In this document: positions 32,510 to 40,888 of the stretch, one piece after another | Layout: each line of letters begins with the position of its first letter | Numbering within the stretch: position 1 is the stretch's first letter | Assembly (NCBI GenBank): GCA_039798005.1 | Contig: JBDKGV010000001.1 | Location: forward strand, 1-55,515 | Length of the DNA stretch: 55,515 nt | DNA from: JBDKGV01 sp039798005 | Lineage (GTDB): Bacteria; Fibrobacterota; Fibrobacteria; UBA5070 | Reading direction: 5' to 3' | The notes under the pieces: generated by a model | Databases searched by the model: none | What the model was told of the DNA's origin: nothing | Seen by the model: the letters and a program-made list of their open reading frames with translations, nothing else | Translations under genes and position numbers: made by a program

Positions 32510-34636
32510 ATGAGTCTTGTCACGCGTTCCGCCGTGGCTGCAGGTTTGCTTGCCGCCACGGTACCGCAGGCGCAATTGGTGGTTTCCCACCAGTCGGCGA
32601 CCGGCAGCAGCAACAGCAATTTGATCCGCCCTTATCTCAAGATCGAGAATCAAGGAAGCGAAACCGTCGATCTGGCCAAGACGACGCTGGACTACCTGAT
32701 CAACGACGATGCCGCCCCGACCGCACTGGTGGCCGACTGCTGGTACAACTCGGCAGGCTCCTGCAGCGATGTGACTGCTGAGATCTCGAACATTCCGGCT
32801 CAGAAAGAGGGCGTGCGGCAGGCCAATGTGCGGGTGCGCTTGGGCTTCCTGCGTGGTCAGTTGGCCGCCGGGCAGAGCGTCATCCTCCAGTGGGGTCTGC
32901 ACGAGCAGAGCTGGCAGCACATCTTCAACGAGCAGGACGACTGGTCCTTCGTCTCGACCAACGGCCAGTGGACGGTGGACACCTACGTGCCCGTGGGCCA
33001 GCCCGGCAAGGAGCCTTCCGCCCCTGCCCTGGTCTGGAAAGGCCTGACCGACCAACTGCCTGACATCGCCTCCTACAAGGTTGGCGATGTGGTCCGCGAC
33101 CGCAACACCGGCTCGACCTATGTCTTGAACGACGGAATCTGGCAATTGCTGGCGGAATCCGGCAAGGACGGCGCCGTTGGCCCCATCGGACCCCAAGGAC
33201 CTGTCGGTGCAACCGGTGCCGCCGGTCAAGATGGCTCAGTCGGTCCTCAAGGACCCAAGGGTGATGTTGGCGCAACTGGACCCGCCGGTAAGGACGGTGC
33301 CGTCGGTGCTATCGGTCCCCAAGGACCTGTCGGTGCAACCGGTGCCGCCGGTCAAGACGGTGCAATTGGACCCGTCGGTCCTCAAGGGTCAATCGGCGCA
33401 ACCGGTGCAGCTGGTCAAGATGGTGCAATTGGCCCCGTTGGACCGCAAGGACCCATCGGTGCAACTGGTGCGGCCGGTAAGGACGGAGCTGTCGGTGCTC
33501 AAGGACCCAAGGGCGAGATCGGTCTGACCGGTGCCGCTGGCAAGGACGGTGCCGTCGGTCCCCAAGGACCCAAGGGTGATATCGGTCTGACCGGTGCCGC
33601 TGGCAAGGACGGTGCCGTCGGTCCCCAAGGACCCAAGGGTGATATCGGCCTGACCGGTGCCGCTGGCAAGGACGGTGCTGTTGGTGCGACGGGCGCCCAA
33701 GGACCCATCGGTCTGACTGGACCCGCTGGTAAGGATGGTGCTGTCGGTGCAATCGGACCGCAAGGCGCAAAGGGTGCTGTTGGTGCGACTGGCCCTCAAG
33801 GCATTGCCGGTGCAACTGGTACTGCAGGTAAGGATGGAGCGGTCGGTGCTATTGGCGCTCAAGGACCCGCCGGTGTACCGGGTGTTGCTGGACCCGCTGG
33901 TCCCCAAGGTCCGAAGGGTGATATCGGTGCAACCGGACCCCAAGGACCTGCCGGTGTGCCGGGTGTTGCTGGACCCGTTGGCCCTCAGGGTGCCAAGGGC
34001 GATGTGGGACCTGCTGGCCCGACTGCCAATGTGACGGCACTTCAGGCACAGGTCACTGCGTTGCAGGCACAACTGGCAGCAGTTGCGAGCGGGAACTTCG
34101 TGTATGACTCCCGCGATGGCAAGGTCTACAAGACCGTCGTGATCGGAACCCAAACTTGGATGGCTGAGAATCTGAACTATGCTGGGAGCGGGACCTGCTA
34201 TGGTGGGGATGCGGCGAATTGCGCCGCCTATGGACGCTTGTACACTTGGGCAGAAGTGATGGGTGTTGCCTCCACTTACAACACGACGAGATTGAATCCC
34301 ACCCCACCCTCAAAGGGCATTTGCCCAACGGGCTGGCATGTCCCCGTCAATTCTGAATGGTACACCCTTAACAGTGCAACAGGTTTCGATGCTGCAGCCC
34401 TCAAGTCGACCAGTGGTTGGCAAGTCAACGGAAACAACAGCTCAGGCTTCAATCTTCTGGCTGGCGGCTTTTCTGGCGGCTATCAAGGAGATATGGCGTT
34501 ACTGTGGGGAGCTTCAGAATACTCTGACAATGGCGTCTACCGTATCGCGCTACGCTCCTCGTGGAGTTCACTTGAATCCGGAGGGGGAGTGGTGGGGAAA
34601 ACCGCTGGCATGTCCTTACGCTGCGTGAAGAACTGA
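32510..34636 (+). CDS. Surface protein: CBM3-like domain, collagen-like stalk, coiled coil and FISUMP domain
   Basis: A 708-residue protein with signal peptide MSLVTRSAVAAGLLAATVPQAQ. Residues about 22-150 resemble a family 3 carbohydrate-binding module (cellulose): NLIRPYLKIENQGSETVDLAKTTL, then ADCWYNSAGSCSDVT and EQDDWSF. Residues about 218-505 are almost pure Gly-X-Y, around 96 triplets such as GPQGPKG, giving a collagen-like triple-helix rod. A short heptad-like segment (VTALQAQVTALQAQLAAV) may set the trimer. Residues about 531-708 are a FISUMP domain (DGKVYKTVVIGTQTWMAENL, GICPTGWHVP, GMSLRCVKN). GAGG precedes ATG at a normal distance. The DNA repeats in the stalk make length variation likely. 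Confidence 0.9.
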   Translation: MSLVTRSAVAAGLLAATVPQAQLVVSHQSATGSSNSNLIRPYLKIENQGSETVDLAKTTLDYLINDDAAPTALVADCWYNSAGSCSDVTAEISNIPAQKEGVRQANVRVRLGFLRGQLAAGQSVILQWGLHEQSWQHIFNEQDDWSFVSTNGQWTVDTYVPVGQPGKEPSAPALVWKGLTDQLPDIASYKVGDVVRDRNTGSTYVLNDGIWQLLAESGKDGAVGPIGPQGPVGATGAAGQDGSVGPQGPKGDVGATGPAGKDGAVGAIGPQGPVGATGAAGQDGAIGPVGPQGSIGATGAAGQDGAIGPVGPQGPIGATGAAGKDGAVGAQGPKGEIGLTGAAGKDGAVGPQGPKGDIGLTGAAGKDGAVGPQGPKGDIGLTGAAGKDGAVGATGAQGPIGLTGPAGKDGAVGAIGPQGAKGAVGATGPQGIAGATGTAGKDGAVGAIGAQGPAGVPGVAGPAGPQGPKGDIGATGPQGPAGVPGVAGPVGPQGAKGDVGPAGPTANVTALQAQVTALQAQLAAVASGNFVYDSRDGKVYKTVVIGTQTWMAENLNYAGSGTCYGGDAANCAAYGRLYTWAEVMGVASTYNTTRLNPTPPSKGICPTGWHVPVNSEWYTLNSATGFDAAALKSTSGWQVNGNNSSGFNLLAGGFSGGYQGDMALLWGASEYSDNGVYRIALRSSWSSLESGGGVVGKTAGMSLRCVKN
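33161..34020 (+). repeat. Collagen-encoding DNA repeats
   Basis: Nine-base Gly-X-Y periodicity with longer near-identical units; for example a 63-bp unit at 33532-33594 is repeated almost exactly at 33595-33657. Slippage or recombination can change the stalk length. Confidence 0.85.
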
Positions 34637-34666
34637 TCCGCTGACGATCAGATCGCGATGAGATCG

Positions 34667-34695
34667 AGGCCGCTCCGGAATGGGCGGCCTTTCTT
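34667..34695 (+). terminator. Rho-independent terminator after the collagen-like gene
   Basis: The stem AGGCCGC / GCGGCCT is extended by one wobble and one GC pair and is followed by TTTC. The rest of the 34637-35028 gap holds no supportable gene; a TTGACG at 34910 may be the -35 of the next operon. Confidence 0.7.
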
Positions 34696-35028
34696 GTATG
34701 CGCCAGGGATGCCGGCCGACAGGCCCAAGCCCCCCGATGCCCTGATCCGGATGCCCCGATGGGGCGTCTCCACATGAAGGGGCATTTCCATTGCGGGCAG
34801 CGGAGGCTTGGCAGGCAGCCCGGCCCGGCTTGCAAGCGAGGCGGGAGGCGCCCAAAAATGAATCAGGACCACGGAAGTCGCGAAGAACCGCAAAAACGGA
34901 TTTTCAGAATTGACGATCTGAATTACCTTCTTCCTGCTTCGGAACCGGTTCGTTTTTTGGGAAGACCGGGGGCAGTGCCCATCGCCACCGTCTGGAAGCT
35001 CCACCCACCATGTCTGGAAGGAGCCTGA

Positions 35029-36582
35029 ATGAGTCAGGAAGATCCGAGAGTCCTTGAACTGCGCGCCATGCGCGAAAAAGTTCGCCTGGGAGGCGGCCAA
35101 GCGCGCATCGACGCGCAGCACGCCAAGGGCAAGCTGACCGCTCGCGAGCGCATCGACGCCTTCATCGACGCCGGCACGTTCCACGAGCTCGAGCCCTACC
35201 TCACCCAGCAGGGTGACGAGCTGGGCATGTCCAAGGAGAAGATTCCTTCCGACGGCGTGGTCACCGGCTACGGCAATGTCCAAGGCCGCCCCGTCTACGT
35301 GTACTGCCAGGACTTCACCGTCTACGGCGGCACCATGAGCGACATGCAGAGCCGCAAGATCTGCCGTCTCATGGACCTGGCCCTGCGCAACGGCGCCCCC
35401 ATCATCGGACTGATCGATTCGGGCGGCGCGCGCATCCAGGAGGGCGTCAAGTCCTTGGGCGGCTACGCCGAGATCTTCCGTCGCAACGCGCGCTACTCCG
35501 GCGTGGTGCCCCAGATCTCCGTGATGCTCGGCCCGTGCGCCGGCGGTGCGGCCTACAGCCCCGCGATCACCGACGTGATCATCATGGTGCGCGGCCACTC
35601 CTACATGTTCCTCACCGGCCCGGACGTCATTCGCACCGTCACCGGTGAGAACGTGGACGCCGAGACCTTGGGCGGCTGCGACACCCACATGAACATCTCC
35701 GGTACGGCGCAACTGGCGGTCGACTCCGACCTCGAAGCGCTGGAGATGTGCAAGAAGGTGCTTGCCTACTTCCCGTCCAACAACGTGGACAACCCCCCGC
35801 AGATCGACATCGGCGACGATCCGGACCGCATGGACGACGAGCTCAACAGCATCGTCCCCATCAACTCCAAGATCCCCTACCAGATGCATGATGTGATTGA
35901 CATCATCGTCGACAAGGGATCGTTCCTTGAGATCCAGCCGACTTGGGCCTGCAACGCCGTGGTGGGCTTCGCCCGCATGGGCGGACAGTCCATCGGCATC
36001 GTGGGCCAGGAGCCCTCGGTGATGGCCGGCGTGGTGGACATCGACGCAGCGGACAAGATCTGTCGCTTCGTGCGCACCTGCGACTGCTTCAACATCCCCA
36101 TCCTCACGCTCATCGACAGCCCGGGATTCCTTCCGGGTGTGGATCAGGAGCATCGCGGCATCATCCGCCACGGCGCCAAGGTGCTCTACGCCTACGCCGA
36201 GGCCTCGGTGCCCAAGATCTCCATCGTGACGCGCAAGGCCTACGGCGGCGCCTACGTGGTGATGAGCTCCAAGTACTTGGGTACCGACGTGACCTACGCC
36301 TGGCCGGGCGCGGAGATCGCCGTGATGGGTGCCGAAGGCGCCGTCAACATCCTGTACAAGAAGCAGATCGACGCAGCCGTGGACAAGGTGGCAGAAGCCA
36401 AGCGTCTGGCCGACGACTACCGCGCCCGCTTCAACAACCCGTACTTCGCGGCATCGGCCGGCTACATCGACGACATCATCGAGCCGCGCGAGACGCGCTC
36501 CAAGGTGATCCAGTCGCTGCGCGCCCTGCGCGACAAGTCGTCGCCGAACCCGCCGCGCAAGCACGGGAACATGCCGGTCTGA
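35029..36582 (+). CDS. mmdA: Acyl-CoA carboxyltransferase (methylmalonyl-CoA decarboxylase alpha / propionyl-CoA carboxylase beta type)
   Basis: A 517-residue biotin-dependent carboxyltransferase. The N half (about 20-255) has KGKLTARERIDAFIDAGTF, QDFTVYGGTMS and the CoA-site DSGGARIQEG. The C half (about 285-505) has IPYQMHDVIDIIVDKGSFLEIQ, DSPGFLPGVDQEH and RKAYGGAYVVMSSK. It moves CO2 between an acyl-CoA (propionyl/methylmalonyl) and biotin. The same fold serves Na+-pumping decarboxylase and propionyl-CoA carboxylase; without the membrane subunit or a biotin carboxylase nearby the direction is open. It fits succinate/propionate metabolism in fermenters. The next gene starts one base after its stop. 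Confidence 0.93.
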   Translation: MSQEDPRVLELRAMREKVRLGGGQARIDAQHAKGKLTARERIDAFIDAGTFHELEPYLTQQGDELGMSKEKIPSDGVVTGYGNVQGRPVYVYCQDFTVYGGTMSDMQSRKICRLMDLALRNGAPIIGLIDSGGARIQEGVKSLGGYAEIFRRNARYSGVVPQISVMLGPCAGGAAYSPAITDVIIMVRGHSYMFLTGPDVIRTVTGENVDAETLGGCDTHMNISGTAQLAVDSDLEALEMCKKVLAYFPSNNVDNPPQIDIGDDPDRMDDELNSIVPINSKIPYQMHDVIDIIVDKGSFLEIQPTWACNAVVGFARMGGQSIGIVGQEPSVMAGVVDIDAADKICRFVRTCDCFNIPILTLIDSPGFLPGVDQEHRGIIRHGAKVLYAYAEASVPKISIVTRKAYGGAYVVMSSKYLGTDVTYAWPGAEIAVMGAEGAVNILYKKQIDAAVDKVAEAKRLADDYRARFNNPYFAASAGYIDDIIEPRETRSKVIQSLRALRDKSSPNPPRKHGNMPV

Positions 36583-36583
36583 C

Positions 36584-36853
36584 ATGAGCTTCTTCGACTA
36601 CATCAATCCGAAGATCGTCCTGCGGGGTCTGACCAAGACCCTTCACGGGACGCTCGACAAGTACGCGCCCGGATTCCACGAGGTGGTGCGCACGCGCCGC
36701 CGCCGTGTGGCCGTGGCCGCCGTGGCGACCGCCATGGCCCACCGCAAGGCCTATCCGCCCGAGGTGCTGGCCGCCAAACCCGAGAACGACAATGGCATGA
36801 CGCCCTGGCAGGCCGTGATGCGCACCCGTCAACTCAAGCAGAGAGGACGCTAA
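36584..36853 (+). CDS. Small protein of the carboxyltransferase operon
   Basis: An 89-residue protein, not recognised. It opens MSFFDYINPKIVLRGLTK, then has an Arg-rich patch (VVRTRRRRVAVAAVATAMAHRK) with a short Ala/Val stretch. The stretch is too short for a clear transmembrane helix, unlike OadG/MmdC gamma subunits. It ends with a polar, basic tail. It starts one base after mmdA and its stop directly abuts the biotin-carrier start, so it is firmly in the operon. A divergent small decarboxylase subunit or an assembly factor is possible. Confidence 0.7.
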   Translation: MSFFDYINPKIVLRGLTKTLHGTLDKYAPGFHEVVRTRRRRVAVAAVATAMAHRKAYPPEVLAAKPENDNGMTPWQAVMRTRQLKQRGR

Positions 36854-37321
36854 GTGAAGATCAAGGTCCGCGTGGACAATCAGGACTACGATGTCGAGGT
36901 CGGTGACCTGGACGTGAATCCGATCGTGGCGATCGTGGAAGGCGAGCGTTTCGAGGTGTGGGCGGAGGATGTTTCGACCCCGACCGCCTTGGCCGCCGCC
37001 AGCTCCGCCGTTCCGGCCGTCTCGGCTCCCGCCGCAGAGGCACCGGCCCGCGCCCATGCGCCGGTGCCGGTGTGGAAGCCGCGTCAGACCGACGTGATCC
37101 CCGGTCAGGAGAACGCCTTGGTGGCGCCCATCCCCGGGCTCATCGCCGAGGTGTTCGTGAAGGAAGGCGACACGGTCGTGTACGGCCAGACGCTCGTGAC
37201 CCTGGAAGCCATGAAGATGCTCAACCCCCTGCGCGCCTCGCGCGCCGGCACGGTCAAGAAGGTCTACGTGGCGGTCGGCCAGGTCGTCAAGAGCCGCGAG
37301 GCGCTGGTCGAGATCGGATAA
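36854..37321 (+). CDS. Biotin carboxyl carrier protein of the carboxyltransferase
   Basis: A 155-residue protein starting with GTG, preceded by GAGAGG and directly after the previous stop. The N terminus (KIKVRVDNQDYDVEV) is the small strand region usual in these carriers. An Ala/Pro-rich flexible linker (about 45-70) leads to the biotinyl domain, with the biotin Lys in LEAMKM and the typical GLIAEVFVKEGDTVVYGQTL and GTVKKVYVAVGQVV. It carries carboxyl-biotin to the MmdA-type subunit. The gene is followed by two hairpins. Confidence 0.94.
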   Translation: MKIKVRVDNQDYDVEVGDLDVNPIVAIVEGERFEVWAEDVSTPTALAAASSAVPAVSAPAAEAPARAHAPVPVWKPRQTDVIPGQENALVAPIPGLIAEVFVKEGDTVVYGQTLVTLEAMKMLNPLRASRAGTVKKVYVAVGQVVKSREALVEIG

Positions 37322-37330
37322 GGGATCATT

Positions 37331-37362
37331 TGACGGATTCTGTCTTACGACGGAATCCGTCA
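37331..37362. other. Hairpin made of two GACRRWWWYYGTC palindromes (copies 12 and 13)
   Basis: GACGGATTCTGTC (37332-37344) and GACGGAATCCGTC (37349-37361) face each other around TTAC, forming a 14-bp stem with one wobble pair just after the biotin-carrier stop. There is no T-run, so simple termination is not obvious. Confidence 0.6.
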
Positions 37363-37384
37363 TGATTCCGGTTCCCCAAAACGA

Positions 37385-37414
37385 AAAAGCCATCCTTTGC
37401 GGGATGGCTTTTCC
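37385..37414. terminator. Bidirectional terminator between convergent genes
   Basis: The stem AAAAGCCATCC / GGATGGCTTTT has A-rich and T-rich sides, between the biotin-carrier gene (+) and the Ala/Lys-rich protein (-). Confidence 0.8.
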
Positions 37415-37449
37415 TTTTCCTCAAGCGACCTTGGATGGCCGCAGGAAGA

Positions 37450-37860
37450 TTACAGCTTGGGGGTCTTCAGCTTGGCGGCGCCGGCGTCGATCTTCTTGTC
37501 GGTGGCGGCACCGGCCTTGTTGATCTTCTTGGCGGTGGTGTCGGCAACGGCCTTCAAGGCGGCGCTGTCCTTGGCGACTTCGGCCTTCACGGCGGCGTCA
37601 ACCTTGGCTTCGGCCTTGGCCTCGGCCTTGGCGGCGACGTTCTTGGCACCGGCCTTGGCGGCCTTGATGCTGTCGCCGGCGGCAGACTTCATGTCCTTGA
37701 CGCTGGGAGCCGAGACGGTCGAATCGACCTTCGGAGCGGTCACGGTCGGTGCGGTGACCGTCACGGCCGGAGCCGTGGCGGAAGCCTTGGGCAATCCCAG
37801 GGCGAAGACGGAAGCGGATGCAAACGAGACAACAAGAGCAAGGCGAACGGATGAGCGCAT
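37450..37860 (-). CDS. Small exported Ala/Lys-rich helical protein
   Basis: A 136-residue protein with signal peptide MRSSVRLALVVSFASASVFA. The mature part begins with Val/Thr/Pro-rich repeats (APTVTAPKVDSTVSAPSV), then is mostly Ala, Lys, Glu and Asp (AAKAEAKAEAKVDAAVKAEVAK), predicting a long charged helix or coiled coil, and ends KKIDAGAAKLKTPKL. No domain is recognised. GGAG stands 6 nt before ATG 37860. The VDST and DTTAKK wording recalls the two tiny lipoproteins at 52.9 and 53.4 kb, so these may be related envelope proteins. Confidence 0.7.
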   Translation of the reverse strand: MRSSVRLALVVSFASASVFALGLPKASATAPAVTVTAPTVTAPKVDSTVSAPSVKDMKSAAGDSIKAAKAGAKNVAAKAEAKAEAKVDAAVKAEVAKDSAALKAVADTTAKKINKAGAATDKKIDAGAAKLKTPKL

Positions 37861-37955
37861 GAAGGACTCCAATTTGGTAAGGAACAATGCCGACAGGACT
37901 CGGCAGCATGAATCTTTAGATAGCCATTTTCACAAGGCTTCCAAAGGGGACAAGC

Positions 37956-39299
37956 TCAAAATCGCGGTGGACGCGGTCCCCAAGGATGAGCAGGCCGCTT
38001 GGGCCAAAGCTTGACAGGAGCCACGCGGCCAGCGACCAGTCGGCTCGAAGTGGTGTCCTTGAGATCCTTCCAGAGCGAATCCATCTCCGGGGCGGTGAGA
38101 TGCCCCCACGCCAGAAGCACCCTCGTCCCCGTCGTGTCGCTGCGGCTGATGCGGTTGCCCAGGCCGGAGACGCGCATGTCCCAGTACTGCTTGAAGCCGG
38201 CGGCTTGGGATCGGCTCTGCCAATCGATGATGGCGGCGGCGGCGTAGCGCTGGCTGTCCTTGCGCCACAGCCAGACCTGATCGCCATTCCAACCTTCCAC
38301 GGCGCTGCCGGAATTGCCCATGACCTTGCGGTTCATCGACATCAAGAGGGTATTGAGCATCAATTCGCCCATCTGGTCGAAACCCATGTTGGCCCAGCCT
38401 TCGAGGCGATTCATCGCACTCCATGTGCGGGTGGTGTCCCAAGTGCGGTACGGGGCATGACCGATCCCCTGCGCCGGATAAAGCACATGGTGGGTCGTCG
38501 CGGGAGGCGTCTCATGGAGCAGGTCCACGCCTGCCCACCCCTTGGCGCGGCGCACCTCATGCACGAACTTCGGCCCCCAATAGTAGGGCAGGAAACCGGG
38601 CAAGGTGTTGACCAGCGGGAGTTTCCCGTAAGTCGATTGATCGAGGAGGTCAGCCAGTTCCGTCATGTTCTGGAAGTCGTTGTCGGCATCGATCAGGGAA
38701 AGCGAAGGATTCCGGCGGTCGTAAAGCATCTGCGTGTACTCCGCATCGCCTTCCACCACCATGTTGTGGGCATACATTCCATCGAGGCTCGTGCTCCGGT
38801 CCTTGGCCAGATCGAAGTTCTGATCCTGGAGTGCGTGGACCAGCTCATGGGCCATGGTGGACCTTTGATCCTGGCTGCTGGCCTCGCTCACGATCCAGAG
38901 ATGATTGGTGCCCGGGACGTAGAACCCGACGATCGCCGAGCCGCTGAAGGAATTTTCCGCGCTGTCGTAGCTGGCCGGGCTTGCGGTGTAGCCAAGCCCA
39001 TAGGCCAGTTGCCCGAACGTCAAGTCGTCCGGCCCCGCTTCGCCTGGATTCGTGGCCGCCTCGATCGAATCGATCAAGGCCGGCAGATGAGCGCGGTTCA
39101 CGAAGGAGGCCTTCACCGGCTGCTTGAAGGCCAGTCCGCGCAAGGCGGCGATCTCGGAGGACAGGGAATTCACCTGCACCTGCAAGGCGGAATCGGAGAG
39201 ATCCAGCTTGACGGGGTCATTGGTGCCCTCAAGACCATAATTGATCTGTGCGCAACCGATGGACAGGAGAAGGGGCAGCACGATCATGGCGCGTTTCAT
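37956..39299 (-). CDS. Lipoprotein with an HExxH metalloprotease motif
   Basis: A 447-residue protein. Signal sequence MKRAMIVLPLLLSIGC carries lipobox LSIGC. The zinc-protease motif is in TMAHELVHALQDQNFDLA (HExxH near residue 165), and VVEGDAEYTQM some 30 residues on could supply the third ligand Glu, as in gluzincin-type peptidases. The rest shows no known domain. It is a candidate periplasmic or outer-membrane-anchored peptidase; the substrate is unknown. The glycosyltransferase gene lies 64 nt upstream on the same strand, so co-transcription is possible. Confidence 0.8.
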   Translation of the reverse strand: MKRAMIVLPLLLSIGCAQINYGLEGTNDPVKLDLSDSALQVQVNSLSSEIAALRGLAFKQPVKASFVNRAHLPALIDSIEAATNPGEAGPDDLTFGQLAYGLGYTASPASYDSAENSFSGSAIVGFYVPGTNHLWIVSEASSQDQRSTMAHELVHALQDQNFDLAKDRSTSLDGMYAHNMVVEGDAEYTQMLYDRRNPSLSLIDADNDFQNMTELADLLDQSTYGKLPLVNTLPGFLPYYWGPKFVHEVRRAKGWAGVDLLHETPPATTHHVLYPAQGIGHAPYRTWDTTRTWSAMNRLEGWANMGFDQMGELMLNTLLMSMNRKVMGNSGSAVEGWNGDQVWLWRKDSQRYAAAAIIDWQSRSQAAGFKQYWDMRVSGLGNRISRSDTTGTRVLLAWGHLTAPEMDSLWKDLKDTTSSRLVAGRVAPVKLWPKRPAHPWGPRPPRF

Positions 39300-39363
39300 G
39301 CCCGAGAATCTAACTCTCGCAGGTCCAGTCCGCCCAAGGCTCATGTGATCCCTGATCACTGGA

Positions 39364-40494
39364 TCAGGAACGAAGGAGCGACTCGCAAAAGTCCTGCTGA
39401 CGGCGCGCCAGGGCATTCCACTTGAAGTTCCCGGCCCAAAGACGGGCGGCAAGGGACATCTCCTTGCGACGCGACTCGTCGCGCAGCAGTCCCAAGAGGG
39501 CTTGGGCGGTGTCGGCGGCGGCGCTTTCCTCCCTGTTCTTCACCAGGATTCCGGTCTTTCCGTCGCACACCGAATCCAGAAATCCATCCGCCGTGGTGGC
39601 CACCACCGGCAGCCCTGTGGCTTGCGCCTCGACACCCGCGATACACCAACCCTCGAAGCGGCTTGGCGAACAGAAGACCCAGCCCCGCGCAAGCAACGCG
39701 GCTTTTTGCGCATCCGAAACGTTGGTGTGCAGCTCCGTACTCCCGGCCGGAAGCGATTGCAGGCGCGCCCGGATCTCGGTGATCGTCTCGGGGCTTCCGC
39801 GACCGGCCAGGACCAGTCGAGCCGTCGGCAATTCCCGATGAACCGTGGCAAAGGCGGCGAACAGCCGATCCAACCCTTTCATGGCGATGTCCAGTCGCCC
39901 CACGAAAACCACGGTCGGACAGTCGGCAAGCATCGGTTCGACGGAAAGCAGGCTCTCCTCGATCCCGTTGGGGATGAATTCCACCCGCGCATCGGGGTTG
40001 ACCTCGCGGATGCGGGCCGCCACGGCATGGTTGACCGTGACGTAGTTGCGCCCTTTGGACAGGATCTGTCGTTCGTGCCAGTCCGCGACCAGCCCGAGCG
40101 GACCGTATTTGCGCCACGAATTCGACAGCCCGACGATGTGGTGCACCACCAGAAGCGTGGTTTCCTGGTGGGCAAGCAAGGCTGGCACCGGTGCGAAGAT
40201 CGAAGGCGATCCGGACACCACCGTATCGCGGCGATCCAAGGCGGTCAGCGCGCGCTGCGCCTGCGCCGAATATCCGAATCGGGAGATCCAGCGATTGGCC
40301 TTGCGCCAACCAAGCCACCGCGTCTTGGGCGCATCCTGCCCTTTGCCGTCACACTCGGGGAATGCCCCGCTCCAGAGCTCAACCTCCCAAGGCGCCGTGA
40401 AACGCTTGGCCATCTCCCAGTCGCGCAGGGCGCCTCCCCCGGCAAGCCAAGGGTTCCAGGGGGAATCGTAACTGAGATGGACGAGCCTTGGCAT
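39364..40494 (-). CDS. GT4-type glycosyltransferase
   Basis: A 376-residue protein with the GT-B fold layout of family 4. The N-terminal half is MPRLVHLSYDSPWNPWLAGGGALRDWEMAKRF-like (Gly-rich acceptor loop). The C-terminal nucleotide-sugar domain has VVFVGRLDIAMKGLDRLFAAF, RLVLAGRG and the signature CSPSRFEGWCIAGVEAQATGLPVVAT, with the E-x7-E pattern. It lacks membrane segments and probably works at the cytoplasmic face on a cell-surface glycan or a natural product. Longer in-frame starts run into the repeat at 40566-40744. Donor and acceptor cannot be told. Confidence 0.9.
   Translation of the reverse strand: MPRLVHLSYDSPWNPWLAGGGALRDWEMAKRFTAPWEVELWSGAFPECDGKGQDAPKTRWLGWRKANRWISRFGYSAQAQRALTALDRRDTVVSGSPSIFAPVPALLAHQETTLLVVHHIVGLSNSWRKYGPLGLVADWHERQILSKGRNYVTVNHAVAARIREVNPDARVEFIPNGIEESLLSVEPMLADCPTVVFVGRLDIAMKGLDRLFAAFATVHRELPTARLVLAGRGSPETITEIRARLQSLPAGSTELHTNVSDAQKAALLARGWVFCSPSRFEGWCIAGVEAQATGLPVVATTADGFLDSVCDGKTGILVKNREESAAADTAQALLGLLRDESRRKEMSLAARLWAGNFKWNALARRQQDFCESLLRS
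40058..40070. repeat. Near-match to the GACRRWWWYYGTC palindrome
   Basis: GACAGGATCTGTC differs from the consensus at one central position; it lies in the glycosyltransferase gene. Confidence 0.35.
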
Positions 40495-40565
40495 AGCGGC
40501 TGAATGTAGCTCCACATGACTTTTGCACGGCGTGCGGCTGTCATGGGATTGAACTACGTTCTGCC

Positions 40566-40744
40566 GTTGTTCTGGACCTCCGGCCCAGACCCGGCCAAAG
40601 GGGCTTTCGTGCCCCTTTGGAAACCACGACCAGGGGTTACACCCCTTGGAACCCAGCAAAAGGATCGCAGGCAGTGAGCGGCAGCGGCCAGGAGATCTTA
40701 CGAAACCCGCTAGCGAAGGCGAGGCGCCTTCGACGCAGGACCCA
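40566..40744 (+). repeat. Structured dispersed repeat family A, copy 1
   Basis: About 179 bp made of successive hairpins: CTGGACC/GGCCCAG, CCAAAGGGGC/GCCCCTTTGG, CCAGGGGT/ACCCCTTGG and CGAAGGCG/CGCCTTCG. The same series recurs inverted at 45851-46033, with changed but still pairing stems. It contains no supported gene. Confidence 0.75.
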
Positions 40745-40817
40745 ATGACCAAAGTGCGATCCGCGACGGCGTAACGGCCGTGATCAGCAGCCCGGTGCCG
40801 CGCAGCGGCAGGCGCCC

Positions 40818-40845
40818 TTGCCTTTTGCAATTCAATTCATATATT
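40818..40845 (+). promoter_or_regulatory. Sigma-70-type promoter of cysA
   Basis: TTGCCT (40818-40823), a 16-bp spacer and TATATT (40840-40845). Hexamers and spacing are identical to the nrdJ promoter. It lies in an AT-rich patch 43 nt before the cysA start. Confidence 0.6.
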
Positions 40846-40888
40846 GCATATAGGTTTAATTGATAGATCCAGCCACGGAGCAAGATCC

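Noticed and set aside
33161..34020. Regular repeats that could be taken for a CRISPR array
   Set aside because: The period is a multiple of 9 nt, the frame stays open and it translates as Gly-X-Y; there are no unique spacers.
36052..36064. GACAAGATCTGTC in the carboxyltransferase gene
   Set aside because: The central bases break the AT-rich core of the palindrome family, and the codons encode the conserved ADKICRF segment.
34648..36585. A 645-codon open frame opposite the carboxyltransferase gene
   Set aside because: It mirrors the coding frame of mmdA and reads as low-complexity His/Val/Gly-rich sequence.
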